A stretch of DNA of 64,000 bases from Actinomadura rupiterrae (lineage in GTDB: Bacteria > Actinomycetota > Actinomycetes > Streptosporangiales > Streptosporangiaceae). The stretch lies in contig NZ_JAMZEA010000001.1 of assembly GCF_024172125.1 (NCBI RefSeq), positions 124,001 through 188,000 on the forward strand. Reading direction: 5' to 3'. Shown here in pieces: positions 58,688 through 64,000 of the stretch. The stretch's first letter is position 1; every line of letters begins with the position of its first letter. Made by a program: the position numbers and the translations under genes. The notes under the pieces were generated by a model. The model was not told the origin of the DNA and did not search any database. It was given only the letters and a program-made list of their open reading frames with translations.

Positions 58688-58724
58688 ACGTACAACGTAC
58701 GCCGGACGTACAACGTACGTACGT
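58688..58724. promoter_or_regulatory. Twin palindromic operator upstream of the diiron protein gene
   Basis: The 14-mer ACGTACAACGTACG occurs at 58688-58701 and 58706-58719, 18 bp apart. Each contains the dyad CGTAC-AA(C)-GTACG, and a further GTACGT half-site follows. This fits two TetR dimers side by side on the promoter of the 58757 gene. Confidence 0.7.
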
Positions 58725-58756
58725 CCCGGCCCGCCGCCACGTGCCGGAGGTCCAGC

Positions 58757-59863
58757 ATGTCGACCCACGACCTGTACACCACGCCCGTCGAGCCGTCCAC
58801 CGCGACGGTCCCGATGTCCGGCGACACGCGCTTCACCTGGGAGTACGACGACGGCCGCGAGAAGCTCCTCGCGCTGTACCAGAAGGGCAAGGACCGGCAG
58901 TGGGACTCCACCACCCGGATCGACTGGGACCTCGACGTCGACCCGCATGACGTCCTCGGCGTCCCGGACCAGTCCCTCGCCATCTACGGGACGCCCTACT
59001 GGGAGAAGATGAGCGTCCGCGAGCGCGGCGAGCTGCGGCAGCACTCCTCGTCCTGGCAGTTCAGCCAGTTCGTGCACGGCGAGCAGGGCGCGATGCTCAC
59101 CGCCGCGCGGATCGTCGAGGCCGTCCCCGACCTGGACTCCAAGTTCTACTCGGCCACCCAGACCATGGACGAGGCCCGGCACGTCGAGATCTTCTCCAAG
59201 TTCCTCCAGGAGAAGATCCAACTGGTCTACCCGATCAACACCAAGCTCCAGGAACTGCTGAACGAGACCCTCGCCGACGCCCGCTGGGACATGCCCTACC
59301 TCGGCATGCAGGTGCTCATCGAGGGCCTGGCGCTCGCCGCGTTCGGCGTCATGCGCGACATGACGACCAAGCCGCTGCCCAAGCAGATCCTCACCTACGT
59401 CATGCAGGACGAGGCGCGGCACGTCGCGTTCGGGCGGCTCGCGCTGCGCGACTACTACAAGCAGCTGTCCGCGCCCGAGCTGGGCGAGCGCGAGGAGTTC
59501 GTCATCCAGGGCTGCTACCTGATGCGCGACCGGCTCCGCGGACGCGAGATCTGGACGAACTTCGGCGTCCCGATCGCCGAGGTGGACGAGATGGTGAAGA
59601 ACTCCCCCTACATGCGGATGTTCCAGAGCCTGCTGTTCAGCCGGATCGTCCCGTGCGTGAAGGACATCGGCCTGTGGAGCCCCCGCATCCAGGCGACGTT
59701 CGAGGAGATGGGCGTGCTCGACGCGTCCAAGGCCGATCTGGACGCCCTGATGCGCAACGACGAGGAGCTGGCGGACAAACTGGATGCGGAGCGCTTCGCC
59801 GCCGAGGAAGCGGACCGCAAGGCCGAGGTGGACGCGGTGATCGAAGCCGAAGCCGCCCGCTGA
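58757..59863 (+). CDS. Ferritin-like diiron protein (R2/AurF-type oxygenase fold)
   Basis: 368 aa, ATG 58757 with GGAGG about six bases upstream. The diiron ligands are all recognisable: E109 (HGEQ), E139 and H142 (DEARH), E189 (LIEG), E219 and H222 (DEARH). This is the E...ExxH...E...ExxH pattern of ribonucleotide-reductase-R2-like oxidases and related oxygenases. It probably activates O2 on an unknown substrate. A Glu/Ala-rich helical tail closes the protein. Sits with an SDR gene 72 bp downstream. Confidence 0.9.
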   Translation: MSTHDLYTTPVEPSTATVPMSGDTRFTWEYDDGREKLLALYQKGKDRQWDSTTRIDWDLDVDPHDVLGVPDQSLAIYGTPYWEKMSVRERGELRQHSSSWQFSQFVHGEQGAMLTAARIVEAVPDLDSKFYSATQTMDEARHVEIFSKFLQEKIQLVYPINTKLQELLNETLADARWDMPYLGMQVLIEGLALAAFGVMRDMTTKPLPKQILTYVMQDEARHVAFGRLALRDYYKQLSAPELGEREEFVIQGCYLMRDRLRGREIWTNFGVPIAEVDEMVKNSPYMRMFQSLLFSRIVPCVKDIGLWSPRIQATFEEMGVLDASKADLDALMRNDEELADKLDAERFAAEEADRKAEVDAVIEAEAAR

Positions 59864-59935
59864 CGCGCTCCATCTGATCGCGTGGGGGCGGCGACCTGAG
59901 TAGGTTTGGGCGCACCCCACCCACGGAGGTCAGCT

Positions 59936-60799
59936 ATGTCCCTCGCGCTCTTCGACGGAGCACTCGCCGTCGTCACGGGAGCCGGCGGCGGCTTCGGCCG
60001 GGCCACCGCGCTCGCGCTCGCCGAGCGCGGCGCGGCCGTCGTCGCCGCCGACATCGACCTGGCCGCGGCCGAACGCACCGTCGTGCTGGCCAAGTCGCTC
60101 GGCGCGGTCGGCGCGGCCTACCGGGTGGACGTCGCGGACGCGGACGCGATGGAGGAGTTCGCCGCCGCCGTCCGCGCGGACCACCGCGTCCCGGACATCG
60201 TGGTCAACAACGCGGGCATCGCCGTCCTTGGACCGCTCCTCGACACTGGCGTGGACGACTGGGAGCGCATCCTCGGCGTGAACCTGTGGGGTGTCATCCA
60301 CGGTTCGCGGCTGTTCGCCAAGCAGATGGTCGAGCGCGTCGAGGCGCTGCCGAACAAGCCCGACAAGCCCAACTACGGCGGGCACATCGTGAACATCGCG
60401 TCCGCCGCCGCGTTCGCGCCGACCCGGACGCTGCCCGCCTACTGCACGACCAAGGCGGCCGTCCTGATGTTGAGCGAGTGCCTCCGCGCGGAGCTGGCCG
60501 GGCACCGCATCGGCGTCACCGCCGTCTGCCCCGGGTTCGCCAAGACCGGCATCGCCCGCAACGGCACCTATGTCGGGCTGGACGAGGCGGGCCAGGAGCG
60601 CCAGCGCGCCCGTGCCGAGCGGGGGCTGCGGCTGCGGAACTACCCGCCGGAGAAGGTCGCCGAGCGGATCGTCCACGCCATCGTGAAGAACAAGGCCGTC
60701 GTCCCGGTCAACACCGAGGCCCACGTCCTCCACGCCCTGTCCCGCGTCGCCCCGAGCGCATTGCGGGCCATAGCGCGCATCCCCGCCCCGCTGGGCTGA
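59936..60799 (+). CDS. Short-chain dehydrogenase/reductase
   Basis: 287 aa. ATG 59936 has GGAGG six bases upstream, so the frame's earlier start at 59906 is not used. Classical SDR: TGAGGGFG (14-21), NNAG (91-94), catalytic S156 and YCTTK (Y169, K173). NAD(P)-dependent oxidation or reduction of an alcohol/ketone. The C-terminal segment resembles SDRs of lipid or steroid metabolism, though I cannot name the substrate. Likely works with the diiron protein and monooxygenase nearby. Confidence 0.93.
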   Translation: MSLALFDGALAVVTGAGGGFGRATALALAERGAAVVAADIDLAAAERTVVLAKSLGAVGAAYRVDVADADAMEEFAAAVRADHRVPDIVVNNAGIAVLGPLLDTGVDDWERILGVNLWGVIHGSRLFAKQMVERVEALPNKPDKPNYGGHIVNIASAAAFAPTRTLPAYCTTKAAVLMLSECLRAELAGHRIGVTAVCPGFAKTGIARNGTYVGLDEAGQERQRARAERGLRLRNYPPEKVAERIVHAIVKNKAVVPVNTEAHVLHALSRVAPSALRAIARIPAPLG

Positions 60800-60822
60800 G
60801 TGCCGACGCACGCCGGCATCGC

Positions 60823-60851
60823 GCACGCACGAGGCGTCCTCTCGTGCGTGC
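60823..60851. terminator. Bidirectional terminator between SDR and PPTase genes
   Basis: GCACGCACGAG (60823-60833) pairs perfectly with CTCGTGCGTGC (60841-60851) around a 7-base loop. The right arm ends on the stop codon of the leftward PPTase gene. Confidence 0.8.
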
Positions 60852-61660
60852 TAGTGCAGGAGGTCGGTGGAGGGGCGTTCCTTTACCGGGACGCCTGCGG
60901 GGTGGTCCAGCAGGGCCAGGTGGGCGGCGTAGCCGGTGCCCGGGTGCAGCTCGTGGAGGACGAAGCGGGCGGGCAGGTCGTCGCGGCCCTTCCAGGAGAG
61001 CAGGCGCGGCGCCTCGCGCGCGTGCGTGGTGTGAAGGTGCGGCATCGGGACGCGCAGCCCGTCACCGGTCGCCTTCAGCAGCGCCTCCTTGCGCGTCCAG
61101 TAGACGAGCAGCTCGTCCATGTCCGCCGCGGTCTCGGCGGGGGCGGCCGCGGTCTCGGCAGGGGCCGCCTCGGTGTCGGTGCCGGTGCCGGGCTCAGCGG
61201 AGACCGACTCGGTGCCGGGCTCGGCGGAGGCCGCCTCGGTGTCGGGCTCGGCGGAGGCCGGGCGGGCTTGGGCGAGGACGTGGCGGGCGATGTCGGTGTT
61301 GATCTTGCGGGACTCCTCGACGTCCAGCCCGAGGGGCCCGTACGGGGAGATCGCGACCCCGATTCGGTCGCCCGAATGTGAGACCGAAATGTGAGGCGCG
61401 TCCTGGCGGTCGGCGACCCGGGGGCGGCCGTGCGGCTTGTCGCAGTCGGGGCACGTCCGGTCGATCGGGACCTTCTCCGGCGGCATGCCCAGCAGGCGGC
61501 CGAGCGCGAAGCGGGAGAGGGCCACGCCGAGGGTGAACCGGTCGCGGTCGGCGTCGCGGAGGTAGCGGTCGCGGCGGGCCCGCTCGACCGGGTCGAGCAC
61601 GGCCACCGGCGCGTCCGCCGCCGCGGCGCGTTCGGCCCACCAGACGGTAACCGGTTCCAC
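60851..61660 (-). CDS. 4'-phosphopantetheinyl transferase (Sfp type) with acidic repeat insertion
   Basis: 269 aa, GTG 61660 with GGAG upstream. Transfers the phosphopantetheine arm of CoA to carrier proteins of fatty-acid, polyketide or peptide synthases. Visible motifs: PHISVSHSGD (H95), GLDVEE (D113, E115; Mg site) and YWTRKEALLKATGDGL (W188, K191, E192). Between them, about residues 134-180 are an Ala/Glu/Pro/Thr repeat (ASAEPDTEA, VSAEPGTG) absent from typical Sfp proteins. It lies in the usual linker region, so activity should be preserved. No synthase genes are nearby. Confidence 0.9.
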   Translation of the reverse strand: MEPVTVWWAERAAAADAPVAVLDPVERARRDRYLRDADRDRFTLGVALSRFALGRLLGMPPEKVPIDRTCPDCDKPHGRPRVADRQDAPHISVSHSGDRIGVAISPYGPLGLDVEESRKINTDIARHVLAQARPASAEPDTEAASAEPGTESVSAEPGTGTDTEAAPAETAAAPAETAADMDELLVYWTRKEALLKATGDGLRVPMPHLHTTHAREAPRLLSWKGRDDLPARFVLHELHPGTGYAAHLALLDHPAGVPVKERPSTDLLH

Positions 61661-61692
61661 CCGGACTCCATTCGACGCGACGATCAGTTGAA

Positions 61693-61749
61693 CGTGACAT
61701 TAGCCGATGGCAGGTTCGTTGATCGTGACATTAGCTGATGGCGGATTCG
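61693..61749. repeat. Two direct 26-bp repeats upstream of the PPTase gene
   Basis: CGTGACATTAGC(C/T)GATGGC starts at 61693 and again at 61724 (period 31 bp). The 26-bp units differ at three positions. They lie 33 bp behind the PPTase start in the promoter region and could be activator or repressor sites. The gap 61661-62055 (395 bp) otherwise holds only the hairpin at 61818; a 92-codon open frame there has poor coding character. Confidence 0.7.
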
Positions 61750-61817
61750 GCATCGAAGGGCGTTCATCGGTCACCAATTGGTCACCGTCCGTCCAAATTC
61801 GCCCCGAAAACCATGCG

Positions 61818-61849
61818 GGCCGTGGAACGGCGTTCCGTTCCACGGCCCC
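61818..61849. terminator. Stem-loop with CGTT tetraloop in the gap 61661-62055
   Basis: GGGCCGTGGAACGG (61818-61831) pairs perfectly with CCGTTCCACGGCCC (61836-61849). It is 206 bp past the stop of the 62056 gene on the minus strand. It fits a terminator for that gene, or a small RNA end. Confidence 0.65.
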
Positions 61850-62055
61850 TCGCGGAGTTTGACGTACACGTGTCCGGGCCTACACCCAGGACACGCCTTG
61901 CGGCTTCGCGGCCACGGGCTTCAACCTCCTCCTCCCCAGGCTCTACCACGCCGGACGGCACTCCCAGCCGACGTGACCCTCCCCTTTACCGCACTACCCT
62001 AGAAGTCACTGACTGAGTCCACGACATGATCCGGCCGATTGAGGACAGAAATGGT

Positions 62056-63060
62056 TTAGCGCAGCGCGGCCAGCACTTCCCGCGCCGCGTCCGTCGCATT
62101 GGCCAGGGCGCTTTGCCGGAGCGACTCCGGAGTGGTCCCAGAGGGCAGCTGCCGACTGTAACCGACCCTGATCTCAACGTTGCCGCGCCGGGCGGTGACC
62201 TCTCCGACGACGAGCGGCTGGCCCCTGTCCTGCTTGAAACTGCGGAACGCCTCGTCCCCGAGTCCGGGCACCTGTTCGAGCGCGAACGTCCGCTCCAGCG
62301 GGGTGTTGTGCGCCTGCGTCCAGCGCGCGCCGAAGTCGCGGCTCGCCTCGCCCGCGGCGTCCGGCAGGGTCGTGGACGGGAACAGGTAGAGCTCCACCAG
62401 CAGCCACCGGAACGGCGCCTTCGAGGTGTAGGTGCAGGTAGCGAGCGTGTTGTTGGCGTTCGGCTGCTTGCTCGCCCCCGGCACCACCCGATTGAGGACG
62501 GGCTCCGAGACGGTCGTGCACGCGTCCGGAAGGGACAGCACGGTGAACGGTTTCGCGCTCGGCTTCGGCGCCGGGGCGCTCTTGGAGGGCGCGGACGGCC
62601 TCGGGGTCTCCGAGGCGGTCGCATCGCCGGTCCCGCTTCCGTTTCCTGTTCCGGACGGGGTCGCAGGCCCTGTTTCGGACGGCCCGGCTTTGCTCTTCCC
62701 TCCGGTCGGGACGAGCAGGAACACCCCGGCCGCCGCCACCGCGAACGCCACGACCGCCACCAGCACGATCAGCAGTTTCGGACGCCGCGCCTGCGACGGC
62801 GGCTCCGGCGGCGAGTACACCCGCTGGAACGGATCGCCCGCCCGCGCGAGCCCTCCGCCCCGATGCCCCGGCGGCAGGTCCTCGCCGCCGTGTCCCGGAG
62901 GCAGGTCCCCGCCCGGCTCCCCTTCGTCCGGCCCGAAATCCCCGTCCCCGGCCAGGCCGCCCTCGGCTTCGTATCCGGCGAAGGGGCCAGGGGGCGGGGT
63001 TTCGGACGGGTCCCAGGGACGTCCCGTTCCGGATCCACCGGACTGCGTCGGACGGCCCAC
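62056..63060 (-). CDS. Single-pass membrane protein with DUF3558-like extracellular domain
   Basis: 334 aa from GTG 63060, preceded by AGGAG; GTG 63075 is also possible. A ~90-residue Pro/Gly/Glu-rich cytoplasmic region precedes one membrane helix (LLIVLVAVVAFAVAAAGVFL). A Ser/Thr/Pro linker (about 125-165) leads to an extracellular domain with two Cys (PDACTTV, LATCTYT), EVTARRGNVEIRVGYS and a C-terminal helix, similar to DUF3558. Divergent from the DNA ligase gene. Function unknown. Confidence 0.82.
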   Translation of the reverse strand: MGRPTQSGGSGTGRPWDPSETPPPGPFAGYEAEGGLAGDGDFGPDEGEPGGDLPPGHGGEDLPPGHRGGGLARAGDPFQRVYSPPEPPSQARRPKLLIVLVAVVAFAVAAAGVFLLVPTGGKSKAGPSETGPATPSGTGNGSGTGDATASETPRPSAPSKSAPAPKPSAKPFTVLSLPDACTTVSEPVLNRVVPGASKQPNANNTLATCTYTSKAPFRWLLVELYLFPSTTLPDAAGEASRDFGARWTQAHNTPLERTFALEQVPGLGDEAFRSFKQDRGQPLVVGEVTARRGNVEIRVGYSRQLPSGTTPESLRQSALANATDAAREVLAALR

Positions 63061-63175
63061 GCTGCCGCTCCTCACTCCCCCGATTGCCCGTTCAACCCGA
63101 CGGTAGACGGGCCGGGCGCGGGCACGCCAGAGGCCGGGCCCCGGGACTGTCGGACCCGCAGGTCACAATGGGACC

Positions 63176-64000
63176 GTGCTGCTTTCGGAGATCGCCCGGA
63201 CCTCGGCCGAGGTGGCCGCCGAGGCGGGCCGCAAGGCCAAGGTGAACGCGCTGGCGGGCGCGCTGCGCTCCGCCGGGCAGGGCGAAGCGGCCGTCGTGGT
63301 CGCCTACCTGTCCGGCGAGCTGCCGCAGCGGCAGATCGGCGTGGGCTACGCGGCGCTGCGCGAGCTGCCTCCCGCCGCGTCCGAGCCGGCGCTGACCGTG
63401 GCCGAGGTCGACGCGGCGTTCGGGGAGATCGGCGGGGTCTCCGGAGCCGGGTCGGTCGCGCGGCGGCGCGAGCTGCTGCACGCCGTCTTCGCGCGGGCCA
63501 CGCTCGCCGAGCAGGAGTTCCTCGTCCGGCTGCTGTCCGGGGAGCTGCGGCAGGGCGCGCTCGACGGCGTGATGACCGACGCCGTCGCGACGGCCGCTGA
63601 GGTCCCGCTCGCGGAGGTCCGCCGCGCGGCCATGCTGCGCGGGGCGCTCGGGCCGGTCGCGGTCGCGGCGCTCGCCGACGGCGTCCCCGGGCTGCGCGTG
63701 TTCAAGCTGGAGGTCGGACGGCCCGTCCGGCCGATGCTCGCCTCGTCCGCGCCGAGCCTCGCGGACGCGCTCGCCAAGATCGACGGGCCCGCCGCGGTGG
63801 AGTGGAAGCTGGACGGCATCCGCGCGCAGATCCACGTCCGGGACGGCGAGGTCCGCGTCTTCACCCGCACCCTGGACGAGATCACCGCGCGGCTGCCGGA
63901 GATCACCGGCCCGCTCGGCGGGCTCGGCCTGCACGACGCGGTGTTCGACGGCGAGCTGATCGCGCTGCGCGAGGACGGCCGCCCGCACCCGTTCCAGATC
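63176..64000 (+). CDS. ATP-dependent DNA ligase, 5' part (cut by the right edge)
   Basis: 275 codons present. GTG 63176 starts LLSEIARTSAEVAAEAGRKA; no ATG in this frame is closer. An N-terminal helical DNA-binding domain (about 1-180) is followed by the start of the adenylation domain with EWKLDGIR (nucleophile K211), then FDGELIAL. The domain order (DNA-binding, then nucleotidyltransferase) is that of LigB-type actinobacterial ATP-dependent ligases (about 500 aa), so roughly half is missing. Seals DNA nicks using ATP. Confidence 0.93.
   Translation, partial: MLLSEIARTSAEVAAEAGRKAKVNALAGALRSAGQGEAAVVVAYLSGELPQRQIGVGYAALRELPPAASEPALTVAEVDAAFGEIGGVSGAGSVARRRELLHAVFARATLAEQEFLVRLLSGELRQGALDGVMTDAVATAAEVPLAEVRRAAMLRGALGPVAVAALADGVPGLRVFKLEVGRPVRPMLASSAPSLADALAKIDGPAAVEWKLDGIRAQIHVRDGEVRVFTRTLDEITARLPEITGPLGGLGLHDAVFDGELIALREDGRPHPFQI

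Noticed and set aside
58678..58950. A short plus-strand frame starting MTRYVQRTPDVQRTYV
   Set aside because: Its repeated N-terminus is only the translation of the twin operator; the rest is out of frame with the diiron gene.
61738..62016. A 92-codon plus-strand frame in the gap before the DUF3558-like gene
   Set aside because: Contains the terminator hairpin, has Ser/Arg/Pro-rich low-quality composition and no ribosome site.

Overview
The window is high-G+C actinobacterial DNA. It has GTG/TTG starts, dense ATGA/GTGA overlaps, two mce-type lipid-importer loci, XRE(DUF5753)/DUF397 loci and PucR-type regulators. The gene mix fits Actinomadura or a relative (Streptosporangiales); that placement is inference, because there is no rRNA gene here. 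I see no tRNA, rRNA, CRISPR array, insertion sequence or prophage.

Layout. 0-2.6 kb: the upstream end of one mce operon (yrbEA, yrbEB, running off the left edge) with a divergent MarR regulator. 2.7-8.4 kb: a membrane-anchored transglycosylase-like protein, two TetR regulators, a small secreted peptide gene and a large Pro-rich, collagen-like secreted protein. 8.5-13.8 kb: a DrrAB-type drug exporter with a MerR regulator, a SnoaL-like gene beside the 3' remnant of a TetR gene, and an MFS/LysR divergent pair. 13.9-19 kb: a NarL-type two-component system facing a three-gene ABC transporter, with repeated sites between them. 19-25.4 kb: small metabolic and unknown genes, an APH-like kinase, a PD-(D/E)XK-like protein and two SRPBCC paralogues. 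25.4-32 kb: two XRE/DUF397 (whiJ-like) loci flanking a lipoprotein, a membrane protein and galE.

32-51 kb is the core of the window: one long minus-strand run. It starts at 50.9 kb with mceG-yrbEA-yrbEB-mceABCDEF, then four Mce-associated (Mas) proteins, then six secreted proteins in two families. Four of the six share one C-terminal beta-rich domain. The mce genes and the first Mas genes are translationally coupled. The secreted genes are separated by strong hairpins. My reading is an importer (MceG ATPase, YrbE permeases, Mce A-F shuttle, Mas assembly factors) with a co-inherited set of extracellular proteins of unknown role.

51-55.4 kb: two paralogous PucR-type regulators and a repeat-rich surface protein. 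55.7-60.8 kb: an apparent oxidative catabolic set (flavin monooxygenase, ferritin-like diiron protein, SDR) with two TetR regulators and clear operators. 60.8-64 kb: an Sfp-type phosphopantetheinyl transferase with an unusual repeat insertion, a single-pass DUF3558-like protein, and the 5' part of an ATP-dependent DNA ligase cut by the right edge.
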